Source of the DNA: an uncultured Dehalococcoidia bacterium
GTDB taxonomy: Bacteria > Chloroflexota > Dehalococcoidia > Lucifugimonadales > Lucifugimonadaceae
Direction of reading: 5' to 3'
Length of the DNA stretch: 64,000 bases
Assembly (NCBI GenBank): GCA_913052475.1
Contig: CAJXEJ010000006.1
Span: 1-64,000 of the forward strand
A program made the position numbers and the translations under genes. The notes below the pieces were generated by a model. It was not told where the DNA came from and made no database searches. It saw only the letters and a list, made by a program, of their open reading frames with translations. Of this stretch, positions 1-7,832 are shown piece after piece; the stretch's first letter is position 1, and each line of letters starts with the position of its first letter.

Positions 1-278
1 CCCATGCCTGGGGCTAGTGCGACCGGCCAGTTAGCCCAAAATCCCATTATCAGCGTCCCTACCACTGCAGCGATTATCGTTGCAGTGAAGACAGCACCGA
101 ACTCCATGCCAGTTCCTTCTGTAGAAAGTATTGAAGGGTTGACAACGGTTATGTAAGCCATCGTCAGGAAAGTAGCCAGCCCAGCCAGTAGTTCTACGCG
201 GATTGATGATCCTGCCTTACTGACTCCAAATAGTTTTTCCAACCCTGTCTTACTGGGTCCAAATAGTTTTTCCAACAT
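1..278 (-). CDS. Purine (hypoxanthine/guanine/adenine-type) permease, NCS2/AzgA family, N-terminal part; gene runs off the left edge
   Basis: The ORF track misses this gene because it is cut by the window edge. From the ATG at 276-278 the minus strand is open to base 1 (about 92 codons). A run like [21 protein letters not shown] followed by [20 protein letters not shown] matches the first two membrane segments of AzgA-type purine permeases, which are normally about 430-450 residues long. A good AAGGAGAC Shine-Dalgarno lies 4-5 bases before the ATG. Residues 2-23 are an 11-residue unit repeated twice ([11 protein letters not shown] then [11 protein letters not shown]), a 33-bp tandem duplication at DNA level. 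The family is seen in the sequence; the exact purine transported cannot be told from this part. Confidence 0.85.
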   Translation of the reverse strand, partial: MLEKLFGPSKTGLEKLFGVSKAGSSIRVELLAGLATFLTMAYITVVNPSILSTEGTGMEFGAVFTATIIAAVVGTLIMGFWANWPVALAPGM

Positions 279-605
279 TCAAAGTCTCCTTCCATGAGAA
301 CCCAAGATCCACACGAAACAACGTAGGTTGTTTCAAATCCTGAGAGTCTATTGAGGCAGCCAAATCTCAGTGGATAATTACTGATTTAGCCATATCACGA
401 GGTTTATATCATGCCCCAGCTTTTTTCTCAGATGAATATGCTGCGAGAGCTTTGAAGCCCACCAGATACCCGAGATCATCTATTACAGCAGCTTGCTAAA
501 AAGGTTTCAGAAAAGAGCAGTTTGGCGAAATGCGTTGTGACGCCCGTTCGTTCACAGCAGCCCAGACTGAACCGGCAGAAACCGCCCGCCATCTAGATGG
601 TTGGC
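279..605. other. Intergenic region between the purine permease and the tRNA-like gene
   Basis: No convincing gene is seen. The stretch holds the leader of the permease gene, including a perfect 8-bp inverted repeat (GAAACAAC, loop gtag) at 315-334, about 40 bases upstream of the start codon. It does not match the purine riboswitch core that I know. The ORFs listed around 496-724 are chance frames. Confidence 0.6.
315..334 (-). promoter_or_regulatory. Perfect 8-bp hairpin in the leader of the purine permease gene
   Basis: GAAACAAC and GTTGTTTC are separated by four bases. It could be a regulator site or an RNA hairpin; there is no T-run after it on the minus strand, so it does not look like a terminator. 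Function is unknown. Confidence 0.4.
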
Positions 606-680
606 CAGGACGTGGCGCAGTGGTAGCGCACCCGCTTTTGGAGCCGGGGAGGGCAAGTTCGAACCTTGCCTCCCCGACCA
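606..680 (+). tRNA. tRNA with unusual defects, Pro-like body; anticodon reads TTG or TGG depending on folding
   Basis: The D arm (gcgc-agtggta-gcgc), the T arm (gcaag-ttcgaac-cttgc) and an encoded CCA end are all standard, and the body resembles bacterial tRNA-Pro(TGG). The acceptor stem is poor: CAGGACG against CTCCCCG pairs at only about four of seven positions. The anticodon stem carries a C-C clash or an extra C (cccgc/gccggg), so a 7-base loop would read TTG (Gln) while a loop shifted by one gives TGG (Pro). A strong terminator follows within 20 bases, so it may be transcribed. It is either a decaying tRNA or an unusual one. Confidence 0.55.
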
Positions 681-695
681 ACATTGAATCCCAAC

Positions 696-722
696 AAAGA
701 CCCAGCGCTTGGCTGGGTCTTT
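696..722 (+). terminator. Intrinsic terminator after the tRNA-like gene
   Basis: An 11-bp perfect stem (AAAGACCCAGC / GCTGGGTCTTT) with a 5-base loop ends in a short T-run. It lies 16 bases after the CCA end of the tRNA-like gene. Confidence 0.8.
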
Positions 723-874
723 GAATTTAAGGCTTTTCTATCTACCTACAACGATGCATGATTGGTGAAGTTCGAGGAGAGTCGGGCTGGACTGTGGGAC
801 TATTTTAAAACTGCGCGCCGAATTGCATGGAGTAGACGTAAGATACGCCTCACAAGGTAGGTGCAGGTTCAGCC

Positions 875-1123
875 GTGATAAAGACCGCCATTTCTTTTCT
901 CATTTTGGGGATAGCCATTCTGGCGGTCTCCAGCGGTCTCCTGTTTATGACAGAGACCCAGCTTGATAGACGCCCGGAAAATCCGGTAAGTCTGCTTCTG
1001 ATAGCAGAAAAGAATAATCTGACCCAGACCAAGCAAGTATCTCAAGCTGGAATGATGGTTGGAGCAGGAGTGGTCGTGCTCTCAGCAACGACATCTTTTG
1101 TCTTATACTGGCGAGATCGCTGA
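875..1123 (+). CDS. Small membrane protein of unknown function (82 aa)
   Basis: I do not recognise a family. The frame starts with GTG, preceded by a weak purine-rich AAGGTAGG about 14 bases upstream. The protein has two hydrophobic stretches, roughly residues 3-24 (an SFLILGIAILAVSSGLLF-type helix) and 57-77 (MVGAGVVVLSATTSFVLYW), joined by a polar loop, so it would form a two-helix membrane hairpin with a short basic C-terminus. It stands alone, convergent with the peptide transporter operon. The hydrophobic pattern supports a real gene but does not prove it. Confidence 0.45.
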   Translation: MIKTAISFLILGIAILAVSSGLLFMTETQLDRRPENPVSLLLIAEKNNLTQTKQVSQAGMMVGAGVVVLSATTSFVLYWRDR

Positions 1124-1173
1124 GCGTGGCTACGGGACACTACCACTATGTCTTCTGGTTGATGTGCGATGTC

Positions 1174-2115
1174 CTAAAGCTGGCGCAAACGCGGGTCCCA
1201 CTTGTCTCGCAACCAGTCACCGAGGAAATTGAACGCGAGAACAGTTAAGAAAATCGCGATTCCAGGGAAGACGGTTATCCACCATGCCGATCCCACCAGC
1301 AGGTATTCCCGACCGTCCGAGATCATTGACCCCCAAGCGGGCGTTGGAGGCGGCACGCCTGCACCCAGGTAACTGAGAATAGACTCCGCGAGGATGACAG
1401 ATCCGACTTCAAGTGTCCCAACCACAACAATAACGTTCCTCGTACCAGGCAAGATATGTTTGATGATGATCCGTGTGTTCGAACCACCTGAAATACGCGA
1501 AAGATGCACATAATCCATCGTTTTTAACTGTAGTGCTTGTCCTCGCACGAGTCGGGCCGGGCCGGACCAATTGCTGAGAGCGAGAACGACAATAAGGGTC
1601 ATTAGACTCTGGCCCATTACTATTACGATCATCAATGCAAGTAAAATGAACGGGATAGCTGAATTTACGTCTAGCAGCCGCATGATCGCTTCGTCAATTA
1701 CTCCACCGAAGTAACCAGCGATCAAACCCAGCGTAGATCCGATTGTGACGCCCGCTGCGATCGCGATCGCAGCAACCATGAGCGATATCCTGGCGCCGTA
1801 GATGATCCGACTAAAAACATCTCGTCCAAGAGCGTCAGCTCCCAGAAAGTAACTGCCCGGTTCTCGCCCGGCGTTTATTTCGGTCGCGTCCATATCGGCA
1901 TCTTGCCATACCGGTGGATAATTCCTGTGTCGAAGATTGTTCTTTTCGGGATCTTTGGGCGCAATTAACGGAGCGAAAATAGCGAAGATAATAAGAACCA
2001 AAATGATAAGCCCTGGAATTATCGGATACCTGCGGACAACATGAACAGGCCTTCGGACGATACTAATATCGTCCGAAGACTCTGCGGAGAATTGCTCGGA
2101 AATTGCTTCGGCCAT
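1174..2115 (-). CDS. dppC: Peptide/dipeptide ABC transporter permease, DppC/OppC type
   Basis: This inner-membrane permease pairs with the DppB-like protein just upstream to form the channel of a peptide-class ABC importer. At 313 residues it has the usual length. It shows the long N-terminal cytosolic stretch, a first helix at about residues 32-53, the typical GADALGRDVFSRIIYGAR segment after the first periplasmic loop, and a cytoplasmic EAA-like loop ending HILPGTRN that contacts the ATPase. It starts 5 bases after the dppB stop, so the two are co-translated. No DppD/DppF ATPase gene lies next to it. The actual ligand may be a peptide, a sugar or another solute. Confidence 0.93.
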   Translation of the reverse strand: MAEAISEQFSAESSDDISIVRRPVHVVRRYPIIPGLIILVLIIFAIFAPLIAPKDPEKNNLRHRNYPPVWQDADMDATEINAGREPGSYFLGADALGRDVFSRIIYGARISLMVAAIAIAAGVTIGSTLGLIAGYFGGVIDEAIMRLLDVNSAIPFILLALMIVIVMGQSLMTLIVVLALSNWSGPARLVRGQALQLKTMDYVHLSRISGGSNTRIIIKHILPGTRNVIVVVGTLEVGSVILAESILSYLGAGVPPPTPAWGSMISDGREYLLVGSAWWITVFPGIAIFLTVLAFNFLGDWLRDKWDPRLRQL

Positions 2116-2120
2116 GTTCG

Positions 2121-3041
2121 CTACTTGATCCTGATTCTGGGGTCAATAAGGGCGTAAGAGATGTCAACGATAAAAACGGTGACTACGTACAGAACCGTGA
2201 AAACCAGCACTGCGCCCGTCATCACAGGAAAGTCGTTGTTGTTGATGGCTGTCACCACCAGACGGCCCAATCCCGGCCATGCAAATACGGTCTCGGTGAC
2301 AACTGTTCCGGTGAGGAACGAAGCCAGAATTAGGGCAGACATCGTCAGAGGCGGGATCGCTGCGTTTTTGAAGGCGTGTTTCCAAATCACCTTCCATTCC
2401 GCGACGCCCTTAGCCCTGGCAAGTTTTATGTATTCCGAATCCAAGGTCTCGAGCATTGAAGATCGCACAAGCCGCAATACCGCTGCAGCAGGTAGCCACC
2501 CGAGCGTGACCATGGGCAAAATGTAGTGTTCCCAGCCTCCCCTCTGGCTTGTCGGTAACCAACCAAGATTTACCGAGAAGATGAGTATCAACATCAGCCC
2601 CAAAAAGAATGGTGGTAGTGCCTGTCCGAATAGGGCAAATGTTCTGCCTATCAGGTCGAAGGCGGAGCTGCGTTTTGTAGCGGATAGCACGCCCAGCGGA
2701 ATTCCGACCAGGAGAGCGAATACCCATGCTCCTGCAGCCAGCTGCAGGGTGGCAGGAACTTTCTCTTTTATTGTTTCAATCGCCTGGTGACCAGTTTGAA
2801 TTGATTCACCAAAATCCAGTTGAATTGCATCTTTGAACCAGATCCAGTATTGGACTGGGAGCGGCTTGTCGAGACCGAAATCTCTGCCCCATTGCTCCCA
2901 AATTTCAGGAGTGAGCATGCCGGTACCCAGGTAAAGATTCCTCGGATCGCCCGCAAGCCGAGATAGAACAAAAACTATGAAAGTTGCGCCAATAACCGAC
3001 AGAACACCGAAGAAGAACCGGCGCACCAGGAATCGAGTCAT
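2121..3041 (-). CDS. dppB: Peptide/dipeptide ABC transporter permease, DppB/OppB type
   Basis: This is the second permease of the importer. The 306-residue protein begins with the family's N-terminal helix (FLVRRFFFGVLSVIGATFIVF). It has the cytoplasmic EAA loop (RAKGVAEWKVIWKHAFKNAAIPPLT) near residue 205-230 and the conserved VVTETVFAWPGLGRL segment after it. It lies between the binding-protein gene (359 bases upstream, with a large hairpin in between) and dppC. Family assignment is firm; the substrate is not known. Confidence 0.93.
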   Translation of the reverse strand: MTRFLVRRFFFGVLSVIGATFIVFVLSRLAGDPRNLYLGTGMLTPEIWEQWGRDFGLDKPLPVQYWIWFKDAIQLDFGESIQTGHQAIETIKEKVPATLQLAAGAWVFALLVGIPLGVLSATKRSSAFDLIGRTFALFGQALPPFFLGLMLILIFSVNLGWLPTSQRGGWEHYILPMVTLGWLPAAAVLRLVRSSMLETLDSEYIKLARAKGVAEWKVIWKHAFKNAAIPPLTMSALILASFLTGTVVTETVFAWPGLGRLVVTAINNNDFPVMTGAVLVFTVLYVVTVFIVDISYALIDPRIRIK

Positions 3042-3346
3042 GCTGGTATCTTCTCTTCACGATTTCGGTCGTTACTAATTGGTTCGGGACACCCGACGGC
3101 GGTCGGTACGAGTGAATTCAAAGCCTCTGCGCGTACCTGGGCACAGGTATCGCCTGCGAATACCGGTGTCGATCGGACAGGTCGGTTACCCGGCATGCGG
3201 TCTATTTCTCTCAATCGAGATCCTCCGATAACTACAAGCCGTGTCCTAGTTATATTCCGACGTACATTAGCCCATTACGCAATAAGGCTTCTCTGGGGCT
3301 GTGCGGCACACCGTCACCTTCAGAGAAGCGGTTCATTTTGAGTTGC

Positions 3347-3386
3347 TTGCTGTGTCCCCGGACCAGATGATCCGGGGACACAGCAA
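3347..3386 (-). promoter_or_regulatory. Perfect 16-bp hairpin between the binding-protein gene and dppB
   Basis: TTGCTGTGTCCCCGGA and its exact complement are separated by 8 bases, directly after the stop of the substrate-binding protein gene. No T-run follows on the minus strand. This is what one would expect of an RNA-stabilising or partial-termination hairpin that makes the binding protein more abundant than the permeases, as in other ABC operons. A second, weaker inverted repeat (CTTCTCTG/CAGAGAAG) lies at about 3290-3328. Confidence 0.65.
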
Positions 3387-3400
3387 CATCAGTTACTAAC

Positions 3401-5293
3401 TTACTCTGTCGCGAGTATCACAGTATGGAAACTGTTGATCTCTCGGAAGGGTTGAAGCGTCCAGCTCATCACTCGATCGGGGTTTATTCCAATCAGAGTT
3501 GGCACCTCAACAATGCCAGCAGCGAATCGCTGCTCAAAGGCCCAGTCGAAGTATGCCTCACGTGCAGCGAGGTTCTCCGCCGATCCTTTAATCGAGGCAC
3601 CCGTTTCTATGAACACGTCGTAGAACTTCTGGTGCTCAAGTCCAGGGTTGTAGCCTCCCGTAGGCTGTGGGAAGAGGCAGCAACCATCGGTTCCGCCCGA
3701 TTCGCCATCGTAGGCAAGGCGGTTCGGACCCCATGTGGTCTGCCAGATCGTATTGATCGTGCGTCCAACCATGGTTGGCCTGCGGGCCGTGTACGCCGAT
3801 GTGTCAAGCTGAACTTCAATGTTCAGTAAATCTTTCCACATGCCAGCGACTGCCTGACAGACTTCACCGTTCGTTCCGATGTCAACGGGGCAGAAGTAGT
3901 CCGGAACAGAGAATCCGTCTGGATAGCCGGCCTCTGCTAGTAGAGCCTTCGCTGCATCAACGTCATACGGAATAACCCACCGGTCCTTGAATTCCGGGTG
4001 ATTCTGGTGAATCGGAACCTGACCATGACCACCGTATATCGGGCCACCGTAGCCAGCAAGGATCGTGTCGTTAATCAGTTCACGATCGATTGCCATTGAA
4101 AGCGCCTGCCGAACCTTACGGGCCGACTCATCGCGAGCGGCATCGTTGGGATCACCGATCCACGGGTGATCATCATCCGGCATCAATGAATCTCTGGTTA
4201 CCGCTTCACCGTTTTCGGGGATGTTGTCCAGGTAGTAGTTTCCACTGAAGTAGATGAAGTTTCCTTTGAACTGTCTCAGACCGTCGTCAAAGACGAAACC
4301 GTTAGATTCCAGTGACGGCACGTCCGAGATCGGAACCGGTGCAATGTCTACTTCGCCTGTCCTCAACTGTGCAGTTCGGATCGCGCCTTCCGGGCTCTCA
4401 ATGAGTTCCAGATTAGCGACGTACGCCGCTTGCTTCCAGTAGTCGTTGTTTGCGCGGAAGGTTATTTTCTCATTCGCTTTCCAATCCGTCACGATGAACG
4501 GGCCGGTCCCATGCGGGGTAATGAGTGTCTCGTCGGGGCCAAGTTCATCGGTCAATACTTTCGAAACCACAGCCGCAGAGTCGTTGCATTCGCTCACAGT
4601 ATTAGCCGTGAGGTAATCACCCTGAAATTGCTTGAAGGGCGCATCGACTTTGGTCGGGTTGTCCGGGTTTATAACCCAGGGTTCGAATATCGAGTTCAGC
4701 TCTCCGGCGGCGGAGTGGACTGATGACGGGTTGTCCGCACCAGAACTGTTGTAGCTAAACACGACATCTTCTGCGGTCATTTCTCCCCAGTCCTTGTCGT
4801 CGGTGTAGAAGTGCACACCGGGTCGAATCGAGAACGAGACCTTGCTCAGGTCCGATGCCAACTGCCAGCCTGTGGCGAGTTGTGGCACTGAACAACTGTT
4901 CTTGTCTCCGGTCAACAGGGTTTCCTGAACTCCGAAGTAGTATTGCAAGGTGTTGGTGGGGAACACGGCCTTCTCGTTAAGGAAAACCGGGCTACCTACC
5001 TGCGGGACAGACACTCTAAGAGTGCCTTGCTGAATCGGTTGGCCTGTAGACGAGCCTTTTTCCGGTACAGCCGTCTGCACGACAACTACCGTCTCAATGA
5101 CAGTGTCGCCCTTGATTTCTTTCTCGACGACCACTGTCTCCACGACGGTGTCACCCTTGATTTCTTTCTCGACGACCACGGTCTCCACGACGGTGACCGT
5201 CTCGGTACCGCAAGCGATTGCGGCGACCAGTGCAAAGCCGAGTACCGCCATTGCCAGCCATCTGAGTTTTTTCACACCAATGTTCAGATCCAT
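3401..5293 (-). CDS. Extracellular solute-binding lipoprotein of a peptide-type ABC importer (family 5)
   Basis: The ORF is open from 5323, but the ATG at 5291-5293 (MDLNIGVKK) has GGAG eight bases upstream and is the better start, giving 630 residues. An N-terminal basic region and a hydrophobic stretch end in a lipobox-like LVAAIAC, so the mature protein is probably anchored to the membrane by a lipidated Cys. A repeated acidic/valine linker follows (TVVETVVVEKEIKGD twice, then a shorter third copy). The family-5 binding fold follows, with ATGWQLASDLSKVSFSIRPGVHFYTDD, GTGPFIVTDW and a C-terminal RRPTMVGRTINTIWQTTWGP region. It probably delivers solute to the DppBC-like permeases downstream. 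The ligand cannot be read from the sequence. Confidence 0.93.
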   Translation of the reverse strand: MDLNIGVKKLRWLAMAVLGFALVAAIACGTETVTVVETVVVEKEIKGDTVVETVVVEKEIKGDTVIETVVVVQTAVPEKGSSTGQPIQQGTLRVSVPQVGSPVFLNEKAVFPTNTLQYYFGVQETLLTGDKNSCSVPQLATGWQLASDLSKVSFSIRPGVHFYTDDKDWGEMTAEDVVFSYNSSGADNPSSVHSAAGELNSIFEPWVINPDNPTKVDAPFKQFQGDYLTANTVSECNDSAAVVSKVLTDELGPDETLITPHGTGPFIVTDWKANEKITFRANNDYWKQAAYVANLELIESPEGAIRTAQLRTGEVDIAPVPISDVPSLESNGFVFDDGLRQFKGNFIYFSGNYYLDNIPENGEAVTRDSLMPDDDHPWIGDPNDAARDESARKVRQALSMAIDRELINDTILAGYGGPIYGGHGQVPIHQNHPEFKDRWVIPYDVDAAKALLAEAGYPDGFSVPDYFCPVDIGTNGEVCQAVAGMWKDLLNIEVQLDTSAYTARRPTMVGRTINTIWQTTWGPNRLAYDGESGGTDGCCLFPQPTGGYNPGLEHQKFYDVFIETGASIKGSAENLAAREAYFDWAFEQRFAAGIVEVPTLIGINPDRVMSWTLQPFREINSFHTVILATE

Positions 5294-5690
5294 GTTCACT
5301 CCAATTGTTAGATCCGATATCAATCAGAATCTAACGTAAGCAACCTCCGAAACGAGGTGGTAGTGGGCAGGTCGCGATCTCTCGGCGAGCCTCCAGCCCA
5401 CCCAGTTCCCGCAGCATAAATGTGCGTACTGGTGTTGCTGAATAAAGATGTACTAATTACCACAAGGCTAAATAGCTCCGTGATAATTTTTATATTTGCG
5501 AGCTAAATATTCATAGAGGCTCCAGTCACATCCCGGCAATATCTGGAACCGTCTGGGGACGAGTAGCCACCAGAGACGCGGCGAAGTTGTCCGCGAAGCA
5601 GGGCAAATACTGGCTTTCGAGCCGGCCTCCGTTTGGTGGCGGGTCGAATGCGGCGGTCATTTGATCGATTAACGGCAAATTCATCCCTAA
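5294..5690. other. Intergenic region upstream of the binding-protein gene
   Basis: About 400 bases with no gene that I can support. It should hold the promoter of the ABC operon, but I see no clear -35/-10 pair. A small hairpin (ACCTC-cgaaac-GAGGT) lies near 5345-5360. Confidence 0.5.
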
Positions 5691-5822
5691 CTAACTCACC
5701 TCAAAGTCGGTAATCATGCGGTGCATGAATTCCGATCGAGGCTGTATCGAGGCTGTTAGGAACCGCCTTACCATCTCGCAGGCGCCGCATATATTTGATG
5801 AATAAACAGTGATCTGTGGCAT
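5691..5822 (-). pseudogene. Glutaredoxin-like N-terminal fragment, disrupted by an 11-bp tandem duplication
   Basis: This frame is too short for the ORF track. From the ATG at 5820-5822 it reads MPQITVYSSNICGACEMVRR, a typical glutaredoxin first strand and helix with a CxxC (CGAC) redox site. After about 23 codons the similarity stops exactly where an 11-bp unit (ACAGCCTCGAT) occurs twice in tandem; 11 is not a multiple of three, so it shifts the frame, and a TAG follows at codon 44. Removing one copy does not restore a full glutaredoxin, so the rest has also decayed. It lies 68 bases downstream of the UGSC selenoprotein gene on the same strand and may have been its redox partner; this last point is inference. 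Confidence 0.55.
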
Positions 5823-5890
5823 TGTGTTGTTCTCAGGTTCTCGTCTCTCGAGGAGATCGGAGCACATCGACTGGGAATTTGTGCGTTAGT

Positions 5891-7570
5891 TCATGCCCTA
5901 TCCGTGATTTTCGCTGTACGAGATTGACTGTTTGTCATCAGAATCATGCTTTTACCTGCAGGGCCGCCAAATGAAGCGATCTCAATCTGCTCAGGACTAT
6001 TGAAAGCGGGCAAAATCGTATTAGCTGCTTGATCCGGCGTCAAATCGAGCACCCACTTCCATGGCGGAAGTAAGAACGCCGGATTTACTTTGAAGCCTTG
6101 CTGAATTTGCGCCGCGGTGATCTTGGTGTTGCCCCAGAGAAAATCCTGGACCATTTTCTTGTTCCAGCCGGCATCCTTGCATGCGTTCGCATGGTCGGGA
6201 CTGAGGATCACCAGCGCGCCGCCTCCGCCTCCAGCTGAGTACGGATCCGGGTCTGACCATCGGTAGCCGGTGTAACCACCACCACCTCTGATTCCGCCGG
6301 CGACTGATTTAAGAACACCTTCAGCTGTGTAATTAACAAGATCAGCCGCATCGTAAACGTTGCGGGCACCGACTACGGTCACAGTTGATTCGGAAGCTTT
6401 GAAACCTCGGCTCTCGTGGAATCCTTCCCATCGATCTGTAACGGAGGGTTCTGCGCCACACCATGAGAACTTGTTTGGAGAACCGATGGTGTCCATGTCC
6501 ATCTCGGTCGGGTAGTTGTGTCCCACGTTCATCAGCGCGAGCCGCATAGCCCGACCCAGCACGATGTTCACACGAGACTGCCTGCCTGGACCCAGAATGC
6601 ATTGCCCGGTGTTGATTCCGAGCTCTTCGACAATAGGACCGTTCACCATCATGAACGGTGCGTCGGGGGAAGTAGACATCAGCCACTGACGTGCCCGCGG
6701 TCCCAACTTGAGTATCGCCTTTATCGCAGTGATCACTACTGGAAGATGTGCTGGTTCGCAACCTGCCATGGCTGCAGAAATAGCGATCTTTTCGACCGTT
6801 GCGATACCCTCGCCCGGGGGCAGAATACCAACTACGTGGTCAGGTGCCAGCGTGGTTCCGCATAGCACAGCGTCGACACGTTCGCGGGTTGGCGGCATAA
6901 GCGGGAAGCCATCACCCCATCCGCGATCTAGATAATCACGATTGAAGTCGATGTACGCATCGATTCCAATCCCGTCGTATTCCAGATCCGGACCCGGTAT
7001 ACGATTTTCGGCGTCACCCTCATCCTCTTTTTTTACCTCTTGGGCAGGATTCGTTAAGCCTCGAATAATGCCGTCGATCTGTTCCGATATTGAATCTGCG
7101 GAACGCTCGGGTGGAACACCGGTAATGACCTCAGGGACAACGACGTACGGCGCGAGTGGCATGCCAAAGGCACGACAAGTTGCCAGAGTGTCGGTTTCGA
7201 AACCGGCTGAAGCGATCGAAACGGTCGGGATTCCCTTGCGCTCGATATAAATCATGTCGTGGACAAGCCACGACGTGCACTGGCCTCAGTCAGAGGAAGA
7301 GCCGACAACCACGTCGGACTCTTCAGCTGCCTGATCAAGAACTGCAGCCGGGGTGGGGATACCACCTTCGTACAGCGTTATGGACACATCCTTATACTGT
7401 CTGGAAAGCTCTTCTCCAACCCGGGTGAGGACGGCGTCTCCGCCTCGCTTCCTGTTCCAGACCAGCCCGAGTTTTAGACCGTCCAGCGATTTCGGACGAG
7501 GAGCAATGTCTGTCTGAACAGCGAGTTGCTTCATCTCCGATACCGGATTCAGGGTCACCAGTTTTTCCAT
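5891..7570 (-). CDS. UGSC-family selenoprotein (Sec at residue 95) fused to a large C-terminal domain; in-frame TGA read as selenocysteine
   Basis: The ORF track splits this gene into 7286-7636 and 5891-7255. Both are in one frame, interrupted only by TGA at 7286-7288. The surrounding DUGQCTSWLVHD and the following GIPTVSI match the DUGSCTS...HD...RGIPTV core of UGSC (seleno)proteins, where U is selenocysteine. The start at 7568-7570 (MEKLVTLNPVSE) has AAGGA seven bases upstream, giving 559 residues with Sec95. Residues 1-170 are the UGSC domain; 190-559 form a second domain (RGWGDGFPLMPPTRERV, later a Gly-rich GGIRGGGGYTGYRW) that I do not recognise functionally. A 7-bp hairpin follows the TGA at SECIS distance, and selA is in the window. 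UxxC suggests a thiol-redox role; the substrate is unknown. Confidence 0.93.
7256..7274 (-). promoter_or_regulatory. Candidate bacterial SECIS hairpin
   Basis: Counting from the TGA, nucleotides +12 to +30 form a perfect 7-bp stem GUCGUGG / CCACGAC with a 5-base loop CUUGU. Bacterial SECIS elements are short stem-loops just after the UGA, with the apical loop about 16-37 bases downstream and usually G/GU in the loop. Position, stem and the GU in the loop fit; the loop does not begin with G unless the closing G-C pair opens. Confidence 0.75.
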
Positions 7571-7702
7571 ACCACAGTCCTTCTCAAAACGTTTATGAAA
7601 CCACCACCAGACAGGATGAATAGGCGAACAATCCATCCTGTTTAGTGACAGAACACAATTACCGAATTCGATAAGTCGCTCAGCGTGCCTAATTGATCAC
7701 TA

Positions 7703-7717
7703 TGAACAGTCTGTTCA
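7703..7717. promoter_or_regulatory. Palindromic operator candidate 1 (TGAACA-GTC-TGTTCA)
   Basis: This perfect inverted repeat of 6+3+6 bases lies in the divergent region between the selenoprotein gene and the TetR gene. The TGAAC...GTTCA pattern is common among TetR-family operators. Regulation of either flanking gene is inferred. Confidence 0.55.
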
Positions 7718-7754
7718 CGGTGACTTGATAAAACACCTAAACAGCGTAAATCAT

Positions 7755-7771
7755 ACATACAACTTGTATGT
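7755..7771. promoter_or_regulatory. Palindromic operator candidate 2 (ACATACAA-C-TTGTATGT)
   Basis: This perfect 8+1+8 palindrome lies about 60 bases before the TetR start and about 185 before the selenoprotein start. Its length fits a homodimeric regulator such as the adjacent TetR protein, which would allow autoregulation. Confidence 0.6.
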
Positions 7772-7832
7772 TTGCGAAGCGTATATCATGCCATTCGAAA
7801 AGTAAATAATTCACTCAGTTGAGTACCTGTAT

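Noticed and set aside
279-400. Purine riboswitch before the purine permease gene
   Set aside because: Only a simple hairpin is present; the conserved three-way junction bases are not seen.
7286-7636. The selenoprotein gene as a pseudogene or two separate genes
   Set aside because: Only one stop is present, the frame and family similarity continue unbroken on both sides, and the stop lies in the Sec position of a known selenoprotein family with selA in the window.
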